From Novosphingobium sp. (GTDB lineage Bacteria; Pseudomonadota; Alphaproteobacteria; Sphingomonadales; Sphingomonadaceae), in assembly GCA_025356575.1 (NCBI GenBank), contig JANXSP010000054.1, positions 1 through 37,385 on the forward strand: 37,385 nucleotides of DNA, read 5' to 3'. Below are positions 1 to 8,172 of the stretch, one piece after another (within the stretch, counting starts at the first letter, position 1; each line of letters begins with the position of its first letter). The notes below the pieces were generated by a model. It was not told the origin of the DNA. It did not search any database and saw only the letters and a list, made by a program, of their open reading frames with translations. The translations under genes were made by a program, and so were the position numbers.

Positions 1-1002
1 ACGCGGGTGCTGTTCGAAGGCAAACGTGCCGTGGGCGTCGAATTCGAGCGCGGTGGAAAGCTGCATCAGGCTCACGCGCACCGTGAGGTGATCCTGTCGG
101 GTGGGTCGATCAATTCGGTCCAGCTGCTCAAGCTTTCGGGCATCGGGCCGGCACAGGAACTGGTCGATCTTGGCATTCCAGTGCTGGCCGATCGGCCCGG
201 GGTTGGAGCCAACCTGCAGGACCACCTCGAATTCTACTTCCAGATGGCCTGCACCCAGCCGGTCACACTCTATGGCCGGGCCAATCCGGTCGGAAAAGCA
301 CTGGCAGGCGCGCAGTGGCTGTTCCTGCGCAGCGGGATCGGCGCGACCAGCCACTTCGAGAGCTGCGGCTTCATCCGCAGCCGCGCCGGGATCAGGTACC
401 CCGACATCCAATACCATTTCTTCCCGATGGCGATCAATTACGACGGTAGTTCGCTGGCCACCGAACACGGGTTCCAGGCCCATGTCGGCCCGATGCGCTC
501 GAAGAGCCGCGGCACGGTAACGCTGCGCAGCGCCGATCCGCGCGACAAGCCCAGAATACAGTTCAACTACATGAGCCATCGCGACGACTGGGCGGAGATG
601 CGTGCCTGTGTCCGGCTGACCCGCGAGATTTTCCAGCAGCCTGCTTTCGCCAGGTGGCGCGGGCGCGAAATCCAGCCGGGCGCGGACTGCACCAGCGACG
701 AAGCGATCGATACGTTCATCGCGCAACATGTCGAAAGCGCGCTGCACCCTTCGTGCACTTGCAAGATCGGCGATCCCGGCGACCCCATGGCTGTGGTCGA
801 TCCCGAACTCAAAGTGGTCGGGGTCCAAGCCCTGCGTGTAATCGACAGTTCGGTCATGCCTTCGATCACGACCGGCAATCTCAATGCGCCGACCATCATG
901 ATCGGTGAGAAGGGAGCAGATCTGGTGCTAGGCAGGTCGCCGCTCGCCCCGTCAAACGCGCCGTTCTATGTCGCTGCCGATTGGGAGGTGTCGCAGCGAT
1001 GA
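1..1002 (+). CDS. GMC oxidoreductase, choline dehydrogenase-like (5' end outside window)
   Basis: The frame is open from base 1, so this is the C-terminal part (333 codons) of an FAD-dependent GMC-family alcohol dehydrogenase or oxidase. It shows the second GMC signature (SGGSINSVQLLKLSGIGP, codons about 33-50) and the C-terminal substrate/FAD domain. It also has the catalytic-pair region: His in HPSCTCKIG (codon 249) and Asn in TGNLNAPTIMIGEKGAD. Both motifs are closest in style to choline dehydrogenase BetA, which oxidises choline to betaine aldehyde and betaine; related enzymes oxidise other primary alcohols. The N-terminal FAD-binding motif lies outside the window, so substrate class cannot be fixed. 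It is co-directional with the LysR gene 117 bp downstream and borders a demethylation gene cluster, which fits a role in feeding or processing a quaternary amine. Family assignment is secure; the choline substrate is inferred. Confidence 0.88.
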   Translation, partial: TRVLFEGKRAVGVEFERGGKLHQAHAHREVILSGGSINSVQLLKLSGIGPAQELVDLGIPVLADRPGVGANLQDHLEFYFQMACTQPVTLYGRANPVGKALAGAQWLFLRSGIGATSHFESCGFIRSRAGIRYPDIQYHFFPMAINYDGSSLATEHGFQAHVGPMRSKSRGTVTLRSADPRDKPRIQFNYMSHRDDWAEMRACVRLTREIFQQPAFARWRGREIQPGADCTSDEAIDTFIAQHVESALHPSCTCKIGDPGDPMAVVDPELKVVGVQALRVIDSSVMPSITTGNLNAPTIMIGEKGADLVLGRSPLAPSNAPFYVAADWEVSQR

Positions 1003-1119
1003 CTTACTTTTTCCCGCTTGCAAAATCCCTGGCCGCCTTATGACACACAGCTATGGTACACATTAGGATTGGTTATGATGCGGTCGATTTCGGCCGGTCA
1101 GCTGGGGGTAGGTGTTCCC

Positions 1120-2079
1120 ATGAAGCCGGCGCAAGAATTCGACCTCAACGCAATCGAGGTCCTGATCATGACCGTCGAGCTGGGCGGGATGTCGCAGTGC
1201 GCCGCACATCTGGAGATCACTCAGTCAGCCGTGTCCCAAACCATCGCGCGTCTGGAAGCGAGCATCGGGACGCCGTTGTTCGATCGTTCGATGCGACCGT
1301 TGGGATTGACGACCAGTGGTCGTTCATTGTTCGAACGCGGCAAGCACCTGCTCGTGCTGGCCCGCAGCACATACGACAACGCGCGGCTTGGCGCCGACCT
1401 GCCGCTGGCGCGGCTGACGGTGGCCATGTCGTTCAGCCTGGCCAACCAGCTGACCGCGGCGATCATGAGCGAGCTGGGCGGCCGGGCCGAACGATGGAAT
1501 ATCCGATCGGGAATTTCGCTTGAGCACCAAGGCGAATTCCTCGCCCGAGACATCGACATGATGGTGACCGGCAGCTTCAGTCTTGGACACCGCGACAATA
1601 TCGAACTGCATCCGGTGTTCGAAGAAGGCTTCGTGATCGCGGTACCGGCAAGCTACCCGAAACAGCTCCAGTTCGACACCAGTCTTGCCCATCTGCCGTT
1701 CATCAGATTCTCGCGACTGACCGGCATGGGACAACAGATCGAACGCCAGATTGTGCGCCTGAAGCTGGGCTTACGGCACGGCTTGGAAGTGGAATCATCG
1801 CACCAGCAGCTGGCCCTGGTGGCGGCTGGACTGGGCTGGACGATAACTTCCCCGGTCTGCCTCTCGGCGGCGCCGGAATTGCTCCGCAAAATCCGCATTG
1901 AACCGATGCCGCGCGGGCGATTTTCCCGAACCGTGCAAGTTGTCTCGCGAACCGGCGAGCTTGGCGCTTTGCCCGAGCAGGTGGCGCGGGTCGCCAGCCG
2001 GCAGCTCCAAGAGGTAACTTTCCCCCCGTTGATCCAGCAGATGCCCTGGCTGGAGGAGCAGATCACATGGCACGCCTGA
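1120..2079 (+). CDS. LysR-family transcriptional regulator
   Basis: This 319-residue protein has an N-terminal winged helix-turn-helix (about residues 6-65; core ITQSAVSQTIARLEASIG followed by PLFDR) and a C-terminal LysR-type effector-binding domain. The frame extends upstream to a TTG at 1018 with further ATGs at 1075 and 1078. The ATG at 1120 is preferred because it puts the helix-turn-helix at the usual distance from the N-terminus, with a weak purine-rich stretch (gggggtagg) upstream. The stop codon lies 13 bp inside the next gene, an exported hydrolase, so the two are translationally coupled. It probably responds to a metabolite of the adjacent GMC oxidoreductase/hydrolase or sarcosine oxidase genes. 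The effector is not evident from sequence. Confidence 0.9.
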   Translation: MKPAQEFDLNAIEVLIMTVELGGMSQCAAHLEITQSAVSQTIARLEASIGTPLFDRSMRPLGLTTSGRSLFERGKHLLVLARSTYDNARLGADLPLARLTVAMSFSLANQLTAAIMSELGGRAERWNIRSGISLEHQGEFLARDIDMMVTGSFSLGHRDNIELHPVFEEGFVIAVPASYPKQLQFDTSLAHLPFIRFSRLTGMGQQIERQIVRLKLGLRHGLEVESSHQQLALVAAGLGWTITSPVCLSAAPELLRKIRIEPMPRGRFSRTVQVVSRTGELGALPEQVARVASRQLQEVTFPPLIQQMPWLEEQITWHA

Positions 2080-3383
2080 CCGCACTTACCCTGATGACTT
2101 TCGCCGGCCTGCTTGTTGCAGCCAGCCCCGGCGTGCCGCTCCCGCCCAGCGTTCCGGGCATCGATGCTCCGCAAATGGCACCGCTTGGCCCGCACAAGAT
2201 CGGATTTCGCAGCGTTGTCCTGGTCCATAGGGCCCAGCCCGATCTGCTCCATGTCGACCCTGCGACCGGGCGAGTCCCTCTCCACGACCGTGCGCTGACC
2301 GTCGATCTTTGGTACCCTGCAAAGGCCCGGCGCGGCGCGGCTGCGGTGTCGTATGCGGCCAGCCTTTACGGCGAGCCTCCCCGACCTGCCGTCAGGTTCA
2401 GCGTGCCCGGGCTGGCAATTCGCAATGCCGCACCAGATGGCACAGGCTATCCGATGGTGATCGTTTCGCATGGCTACAGCAACGCGCCCGCGGTCATGAC
2501 GTGGCTGACCGAAAACCTGGCATCCAAAGGCTATGTCGTGGCTGCGATCCATCACGAAGATCCCGACCCCTATGTGGTCTCGGCCGACAAGCGGGCTGCG
2601 CCCAACTTCGACCGACCTGTCGACATCGCCTTCGTTGCGGCCACGTTACGACGCGATCTGGGCACGCTGATCGATCCCGCCGAAGTGGCGCTGATCGGGT
2701 ATTCGCAAGGCGGCTACGGTGTCCTGGCCGCTGGCGGTGCCGGTCTTGATCCCGATGGTCCGAACATGGGGAAAGTCGCTGGCGGGTGGATGAAACGGCT
2801 GGCAAAGGGCGCCTCGAGCGAGGCCGAGGGCAAGGTTCCGGGAATCAAGGCGATCGTGGCCATTGCCCCGGCCGGAGGCGCGCCAAGCAGCGCCTGGGGA
2901 AACACAGGCCTGCTGGGCATCACCGCGCCATTGCTGCTGATCCAGGGCGATGTCGACCGGACGGTCGATTACCAGACCGGCGCGCTCGCCGATTTCGCGA
3001 ATGCGAGAAATTCGGATCGATATTTGCTGACCTTCCGGCTCGCCGGCCACGACATCGGGCTCAGCCCGGCACCCGCGCAAATGCGCGGCAGCCTGTGGGA
3101 CATGGATTGGTTCGTCGACCCGATTTGGCGGCCAGAACGGGTCAACGCGATCAACTTACACTTCATAACCGCGTTTCTGGCGATCAACCTCAAGGGCGAT
3201 ACCAGCATGAAAAGTTTCCTCGACGTGCCTGTCGAAAATGCCGGCGATGGCAGTTGGAACGCTCCCGCTGAAACGCCGTGGGGTGCCTACAGTCCCGGCG
3301 GTGCCGGTATCACGCTGTGGAAAGGCTTCCAGCGCGGTCATGCACAGGGCCTGACCCTGCGGCATGCGGCTGCTGGACGGTAG
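2067..3383 (+). CDS. Exported alpha/beta hydrolase (dienelactone hydrolase/PAF-acetylhydrolase-like)
   Basis: This 438-residue protein begins with a short charged segment and a hydrophobic stretch (residues 4-20, then Ala-Ser-Pro) typical of a Sec signal peptide, so it is probably periplasmic or secreted. The alpha/beta hydrolase signs are an oxyanion-type loop (VSHGYSN, about 133-139), the nucleophile elbow GYSQGG with Ser213, a candidate acid in QGDVDRTV (Asp295 or Asp297) and a candidate His in LAGHD (about 328). The start overlaps the LysR stop by 13 bp. The gene ends 4 bp from the convergent soxG stop, leaving no room for a terminator. Ester or acyl hydrolysis is likely. Its place beside a betaine-demethylation cluster would suit release of a headgroup or acyl chain from an N-methylated substrate, but that is inference. 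Confidence 0.82.
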   Translation: MARLTALTLMTFAGLLVAASPGVPLPPSVPGIDAPQMAPLGPHKIGFRSVVLVHRAQPDLLHVDPATGRVPLHDRALTVDLWYPAKARRGAAAVSYAASLYGEPPRPAVRFSVPGLAIRNAAPDGTGYPMVIVSHGYSNAPAVMTWLTENLASKGYVVAAIHHEDPDPYVVSADKRAAPNFDRPVDIAFVAATLRRDLGTLIDPAEVALIGYSQGGYGVLAAGGAGLDPDGPNMGKVAGGWMKRLAKGASSEAEGKVPGIKAIVAIAPAGGAPSSAWGNTGLLGITAPLLLIQGDVDRTVDYQTGALADFANARNSDRYLLTFRLAGHDIGLSPAPAQMRGSLWDMDWFVDPIWRPERVNAINLHFITAFLAINLKGDTSMKSFLDVPVENAGDGSWNAPAETPWGAYSPGGAGITLWKGFQRGHAQGLTLRHAAAGR

Positions 3384-3387
3384 CAAG

Positions 3388-3876
3388 CTAGATCAGCGAT
3401 TCCGCTGCGACGGTCCAGAAGTGGATCATGTCGTGAGCATAGCTTAGCGGGACATAAGCCAGGCACGCCTGATCGCTTTCGACGAGCAGCCGGATGTTGA
3501 CGTGATCGATCACTGTCGCCGCGCTGCATCCGGTTGCGAAGTCCTTGGATTCCGCATCGAAAACGCCGCCTTCCATCAGCAAGCTGCGCCAGCCCGCGCC
3601 GCTCAGCCGAACCCGCACCAGGCCCCCGCCGATTGGCGTAAGACTGCCGTCCAAACCGATGACCGGTTCCAATCCGCCAATCTCGCCTTCGATCAGCCAG
3701 ACGGCCGGTTCGTAGCGAACCAGTTGCATGGATGGCAGCTGCAGCGACGACCCTAGCATTGGCAATTCGGCGCCGAATGTCGCGGCGAACCGCTTGGCCA
3801 CTCCCGGCGGATCGCTCCAGATTTCGAGCACGTGGAGCGGCGCAGCGGACAGCGCGGTGATCGCCAGGTCATTCAC
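3388..3876 (-). CDS. soxG: Sarcosine oxidase gamma subunit
   Basis: SoxG is the gamma subunit of heterotetrameric (alpha-beta-gamma-delta) sarcosine oxidase; its fold resembles the folate-binding GcvT-like region of the alpha subunit. The protein here is 162 residues. Recognisable features are the LHVLEIWSDPPGVAKRF segment near the N-terminus and the C-terminal run ending SYAHDMIHFWTVAAESLI, matching the AxDxxHFW-type ending of SoxG. The start is a GTG at 3876-3874 embedded in the soxA stop context (GTGAATGA), which overlaps soxA by 8 bp. The open frame continues upstream, but that part is the shadow of soxA. It is the last gene of the soxBDAG order. At about 160 residues it is somewhat shorter than many SoxG proteins. 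Confidence 0.85.
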   Translation of the reverse strand: MNDLAITALSAAPLHVLEIWSDPPGVAKRFAATFGAELPMLGSSLQLPSMQLVRYEPAVWLIEGEIGGLEPVIGLDGSLTPIGGGLVRVRLSGAGWRSLLMEGGVFDAESKDFATGCSAATVIDHVNIRLLVESDQACLAYVPLSYAHDMIHFWTVAAESLI

Positions 3877-6640
3877 GATAGCGTTCCCCCAATGTATCGT
3901 AAAAGTGGGGTGCGACGACGCGTACGCGCGCGCTCTGGCGCCGGGTGGGAGAGGTTGCGAGCAATTCCTCGCCATGGCGGGCGAAGCCGCCATCCAACTG
4001 GCCAAGTGCGATCGAGCCGCCGTCGAGCACGCGAAGTCCTGCCGCCGTAACGTGCCCTTCGGCTGGCTGGCCCGGGGCTTGAACGAGCATGGCTCCTTCC
4101 GGGATCGTACCCGAAAGGGCGTCCAACCCGACCAACTGCTTGCGACCGGGCTGGGTCAGCGCTGGGCGCGCCAGCCCCTGCGCGCCGACATAAGCGCCGG
4201 CCTTGTTGAGCATCTTGTCGAGCGCCAAGTCGTGCGGGGTAAGCCGGCCGTCGATTTCTCCGCCGACCACCAGATGGCCCTTTTCGATGCGCAGAAATTC
4301 CATCGCCTCCATCCCGTAGGGACAGCCGCCTAGGCTCGTGACTTCGGCCTCGCAAGCGTTCCAGACCGCTTCGGCTTTGGTAGCTTCGACATAGACTTCG
4401 AATGCCCGCTCGCCGCTGTAGCTTGCCGCCAGGACCAGGACCGGGACCCTGGCAATCGTCGCTGCCACGGTCGACATGTGGCGCGGCGGGTCATCGTCAA
4501 TCAGCGCCGCCAGAACCTTTGTCGCCTTGGGCCCGGCGATCGCAATACCGGCGTAGTGTTCCTGCACATTGACCGCGGAGACCTTGAATTGCGGTCGCAG
4601 GAACTGGCGGACATAGGAGATGTGCGCCGCCATCCGGTCGGCCCCGCCGGTCGAACTGGTCAGGAGATAGCGATCCACGCCAAGCCGCCAAACCGTGCCA
4701 TCATCGAAGACCAGCCCGTCCTCGCGCAGCATGAAAGTGTAGCGCCCGCGCCCGACCTTCAGTTTGGCCACTGTCGTCGCGCAGATCAGTTCGAGCAGCG
4801 CGGCAGCGTCCGGGCCGCTGACTTCGAACTTGGCCAAAGTCGATACGTCGGTCATGCCCACCGCGGTACGAACAGCGCGTGCCTCGCGCAGCGCGGCCTG
4901 GGAAAGGTTCTCACCGCTTTTGGGATAGGCGCGGGGCCGCTTCCAATAGCCGAGCGGCTGCCAGATCGGTCCTTTGGCCTGATGCACTTGATAAAGCGCA
5001 AGTCGGCGCTGATGTGCTCCGGCGTCGCGTTCGGTCCGACCTGCCAGCAGCCCCATGGTAACCGGCGTATAGGGGGGGCGAAACGTGGTCAGGCCAGCTT
5101 CGGGGATGGCAACGCCTTGTTTCTCGGCGAGCCGGCCGAGCGCCGCCATGTTGCTGGTCTTGCCCTGATCCGTCGCCATGCCCAGCGTGGTGTAACGCTT
5201 GAGATGCTCCACCGAGCGATAGCCCTCTGCCCAGGCCAGATCGACATCGCCAAGCGTGACATCGTTCTGGAAATCGATGAACGACTTGGCCGGGTCCTCC
5301 GCGGCAAGCGTCGGACCGACCGGATCGGCACCCGCAGCGGCGCCAATCGACGTGACGTTCTGCCGCGCAGTACTGGGCAGGAACGCTTGGCTGGCTTCAT
5401 CCCAGCTCAGCGTTGCGCCGCCCGCCTGCATGTGCAGGTGGACCACCGGGGTCATACCGCCGGAGATCGCCAGCAGGTCGACCTGCCAGCGTACGACCTT
5501 GCCCGCCACGCGGGCGCTGACTTCGCGCAAGTGATGCCGCGCACCCTTGGTCGCCAGCGGCGCGGCATCGTTGTGAACCGGAAAGCCACTGTTTGCCCCC
5601 GCGGGAGCCGGCCGCGTATCCAGTACCGCGACAACCTCGGTCCCGGCGTCGCGCAAGGCGGCAGCGGTCAGGTAAGCATCGTCGTTGTTGGTCGCAACGA
5701 CCGCGCGCTGGCCCGGAATCACGCCGAAGCGCCGCACATACGTCCGTACCGCCTGACTTAGCATCACGCCGGGGCGATCGTTGTGGGCAAAGGCTAACGG
5801 CCGCTCCAGCGCGCCAGTGGCGAGCACCACCCGCTTGGCCCGGACGTGCCATAGCCGCTGCGCGGTACCGGCCGGTGGCCGCTCGCCCGGTTCGGCCAGC
5901 CGCTGGCTCAAGGTGATGAGATTATCGTCCCAATAGCCGATCGCCGTGGTGCGTAGCAGGATGCGCCCGCCCAGCGCGCGAATCCGCTCTGCGGTTGCCT
6001 CCGCCCAGGCGGGATCAAGCTCCTGCGGATCGCGCACGAGCGACGGCGCGAGCAGGCTATCCTGCTCGACCAGAATGACGCGGTCTCCGGCCTCGACGGC
6101 GGCCAGTGCGGCGGCAAGGCCAGCCGGTCCGGCCCCTACCACCAGCACATCGCAAAAGCCCGCGCGCTGGGCGAAACGATCCGGGTCGGCCGCGGTGGGG
6201 GCATCACCCAATCCGGCAGCGCGGCGGATGAACCATTCATACAGCAGCCAGCGCTTGGCCGATCCGAAGAAGGTCTTGTAGTAGAATCCGGCGGGCAGCG
6301 CTTTGGCGGCGAGGCCCAATATCGATCCCACGTCGAAAGACAAACTGGGCCAGCGGTTCTGGCTGCGCGCGACCATTCCATCGTATACGAATAGGTCGGT
6401 CGCACGGGTGTTCGGTTCGCCCCGGCCGGCGGTTCCGACAGTCACCAATGCGTTGGGCTCTTCCACCCCGGCGGCCATGATCCCGCGCGGGCGGTGGTAC
6501 TTGAAGCTGCGCGCGACCAGTCCGATGCCGTTGGCGAGAAGGGCGGCAGCCAGCGTATCGCCTGGGCGCGCGAGCAAAGGCTTGCCGTCGAAGGTGAAGC
6601 GGATCGTGCCGGGCTCTCCGCTGCGCCGCGGGCCGCTCAT
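3869..6640 (-). CDS. soxA: Sarcosine oxidase alpha subunit
   Basis: SoxA, 923 residues, is the large subunit of heterotetrameric sarcosine oxidase. The complex oxidatively demethylates sarcosine to glycine, passing the methyl carbon to tetrahydrofolate as methylene-THF. The N-terminus (residues 12-70) is a ferredoxin-fold domain with FKYHRPRGIMAAGVEEPN, lacking cluster cysteines as is usual. A Rossmann dinucleotide-binding motif VVGAGPAGLAAA lies at 168-179, and a second nucleotide-binding region around ATGALERPLAF (about 274-284). From about residue 570 a GcvT-like folate domain follows, to the C-terminal PHFYDTLGERYRE. The start ATG at 6640 overlaps the soxD stop (ATGA); a longer open frame to 6742 is the shadow of soxD. 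Subunit identity is secure. The native substrate could be another secondary N-methyl amino acid given the neighbouring gamma-lyase. Confidence 0.96.
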   Translation of the reverse strand: MSGPRRSGEPGTIRFTFDGKPLLARPGDTLAAALLANGIGLVARSFKYHRPRGIMAAGVEEPNALVTVGTAGRGEPNTRATDLFVYDGMVARSQNRWPSLSFDVGSILGLAAKALPAGFYYKTFFGSAKRWLLYEWFIRRAAGLGDAPTAADPDRFAQRAGFCDVLVVGAGPAGLAAALAAVEAGDRVILVEQDSLLAPSLVRDPQELDPAWAEATAERIRALGGRILLRTTAIGYWDDNLITLSQRLAEPGERPPAGTAQRLWHVRAKRVVLATGALERPLAFAHNDRPGVMLSQAVRTYVRRFGVIPGQRAVVATNNDDAYLTAAALRDAGTEVVAVLDTRPAPAGANSGFPVHNDAAPLATKGARHHLREVSARVAGKVVRWQVDLLAISGGMTPVVHLHMQAGGATLSWDEASQAFLPSTARQNVTSIGAAAGADPVGPTLAAEDPAKSFIDFQNDVTLGDVDLAWAEGYRSVEHLKRYTTLGMATDQGKTSNMAALGRLAEKQGVAIPEAGLTTFRPPYTPVTMGLLAGRTERDAGAHQRRLALYQVHQAKGPIWQPLGYWKRPRAYPKSGENLSQAALREARAVRTAVGMTDVSTLAKFEVSGPDAAALLELICATTVAKLKVGRGRYTFMLREDGLVFDDGTVWRLGVDRYLLTSSTGGADRMAAHISYVRQFLRPQFKVSAVNVQEHYAGIAIAGPKATKVLAALIDDDPPRHMSTVAATIARVPVLVLAASYSGERAFEVYVEATKAEAVWNACEAEVTSLGGCPYGMEAMEFLRIEKGHLVVGGEIDGRLTPHDLALDKMLNKAGAYVGAQGLARPALTQPGRKQLVGLDALSGTIPEGAMLVQAPGQPAEGHVTAAGLRVLDGGSIALGQLDGGFARHGEELLATSPTRRQSARVRVVAPHFYDTLGERYRE

Positions 6641-6900
6641 GGCAATGCCTCGGGGCCGACCGCGCGGATAGCCTCGATGGCGTGAGTCACGCGGTGGCGG
6701 GTCATCACCAGCCAGGCGCGGCAACCGAAAGTGTGGCGCCATACCTCGTCATCAAGGCCGCGCGGGTTGGCGCGGGCGATCAGATGCTCGATCGCTTCTG
6801 CCGGAGCGGCGTCCGGCTGGATCACCGAGTCGGCGGTGCGCTCATACGTGAACTCGGCCTGGGCGCGCGGGCCGCAGTGGGGGCAGGAAATCAGCATCAT
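6637..6900 (-). CDS. soxD: Sarcosine oxidase delta subunit
   Basis: SoxD, 87 residues, is the small zinc-binding delta subunit of heterotetrameric sarcosine oxidase. The N-terminal CPHCGPR motif (Cys6, Cys9) and the downstream RHTFGC (His56, Cys60) supply the zinc ligands expected in this family. Segments EFTYERTADS and EVWRHTFGCRAWL match the family layout. Two consecutive ATGs (6900 and 6897) are possible starts. A modest AAGG lies about 10 nt upstream of the first, and the soxB stop is 15 bp upstream. The stop overlaps the soxA start by 4 bp (ATGA). Confidence 0.94.
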   Translation of the reverse strand: MMLISCPHCGPRAQAEFTYERTADSVIQPDAAPAEAIEHLIARANPRGLDDEVWRHTFGCRAWLVMTRHRVTHAIEAIRAVGPEALP

Positions 6901-6915
6901 GGCGGTGCCCTTGTC

Positions 6916-8172
6916 CTAGCGGTGGTTCGGCATCGGGCCGGCGCCGCTTTCGTCGATCGTGTCACCGCGGCGGAAGCGGGCCAGATCGAAGGGCGCGTTA
7001 AGGACATGCGGGGCGCCTGTGGCGAGCGTGTGGGCGTAGGTCCAGCCCGACGCCGGAGTCGCCTTGAAGCCGCCATAGCACCAGCCGCCATTGAGGTAGA
7101 GGCCCGGCACCGGGGTCGTCCCGATGATCGGCGAGCCGTCGAAGCTCATGTCGGTGACCCCGCCCCAGGTGCGCAGCATCCTGAGCCGGGAGAGCGCGGG
7201 GACCAGCGCGATCGCCTGGGCAATAGCCCCCGCGGTCACCATCGGCTGGCCACGCTGGGCATAGCTCGGCCAGTTGTCCGGATCGCCGCCCATGACGATC
7301 CCGCCCTTGTCCGACTGGCTGATATAGCAATGGAGCGACTGTGACATGATCACGCCGTTGATCATCGGCTTGACCCCTTCGGAGACCAGCGCCTGCAAGG
7401 TCTGGCTCTCGACCGGCAGCTTCAAACCGGCCATCGCCGCGACATGGCCGCTGTTTCCCGCCACGCAGATCGCCACGCGGCCGGCGCCGATCCGCCCGCG
7501 CGAGGTTTCCACGCCGACCACCGCATCGCCTTCGCGCACGAAGCCGGTAACTTCGCATTTCTGGATGATGTCGACGCCAAGCCGGTCGGCACCGCGGGCA
7601 TAGCCCCAGGCCACCGCATCGTGCCGAGCCGTCCCGCCGCGGCGCTGGATCAGTCCGCCTTCGATCGGAAACCGCGCGCTACGCGACATGTCGAGCAACG
7701 GCTCCAGCTTCGCCACCTGGTCCCGGCTGAGCAGTTCAGAATCGATGCCGCTGACCCGCATGGCATCGCCGCGCTGCGCCAGCATCGTCATGTCGGCATC
7801 GCTGTGACCCAGCATCAGCGCACCGCGCGGCGAAAACATCACGTTGTAGTTAAGCTCGTCGCTGAGATGTTCCCACATCTTGAGCCCGAATTCGAAGAAG
7901 TTGTGGAGCTGCGGCAGGCGGTAATTGGACCGGACCAAAGTCGTGTTGCGGCCGGTATTGCCCCCACCGATCCAGCCCTTTTCCAAAACCACCACGTTGC
8001 GGATGCCATGGACGCTCGCCAGATAATAGGCCGTCGCCAGACCGTGCCCGCCTCCGCCGATGATGACGATATCGTAATTGGCCTTGGGCTCGGGATCGCG
8101 CCAAGCGGGCTGCCAATGGCTCTGACCGTTGAAGACCCCGCGCACTAGCCCGAGCGCCGAATACCTGGTCAT
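6916..8172 (-). CDS. soxB: Sarcosine oxidase beta subunit
   Basis: SoxB, 418 residues, is the catalytic flavoprotein subunit of heterotetrameric sarcosine oxidase, carrying non-covalent FAD and covalent FMN in characterised members. The N-terminus MTRYSALGLVRG is typical. The FAD Rossmann motif IVIIGGGGHGLATAY lies at about 35-49, followed by the family signature WIGGGNTGRNTTLVRSNYR (67-85). His184 in GGTARHDAVAWGYAR corresponds to the region of the covalent FMN histidine. The start ATG at 8172 overlaps the stop of the upstream dehydrogenase by 4 bp (ATGA). An in-frame extension to 8205 lies inside that upstream gene. It heads the canonical soxB-D-A-G order, so all four subunits are present. 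Confidence 0.96.
   Translation of the reverse strand: MTRYSALGLVRGVFNGQSHWQPAWRDPEPKANYDIVIIGGGGHGLATAYYLASVHGIRNVVVLEKGWIGGGNTGRNTTLVRSNYRLPQLHNFFEFGLKMWEHLSDELNYNVMFSPRGALMLGHSDADMTMLAQRGDAMRVSGIDSELLSRDQVAKLEPLLDMSRSARFPIEGGLIQRRGGTARHDAVAWGYARGADRLGVDIIQKCEVTGFVREGDAVVGVETSRGRIGAGRVAICVAGNSGHVAAMAGLKLPVESQTLQALVSEGVKPMINGVIMSQSLHCYISQSDKGGIVMGGDPDNWPSYAQRGQPMVTAGAIAQAIALVPALSRLRMLRTWGGVTDMSFDGSPIIGTTPVPGLYLNGGWCYGGFKATPASGWTYAHTLATGAPHVLNAPFDLARFRRGDTIDESGAGPMPNHR

Noticed and set aside
1018..1119. N-terminal extension of the first LysR protein from a TTG at 1018
   Set aside because: The added 34 residues do not resemble a LysR N-terminus. The ATG at 1120 gives the standard distance to the helix-turn-helix.
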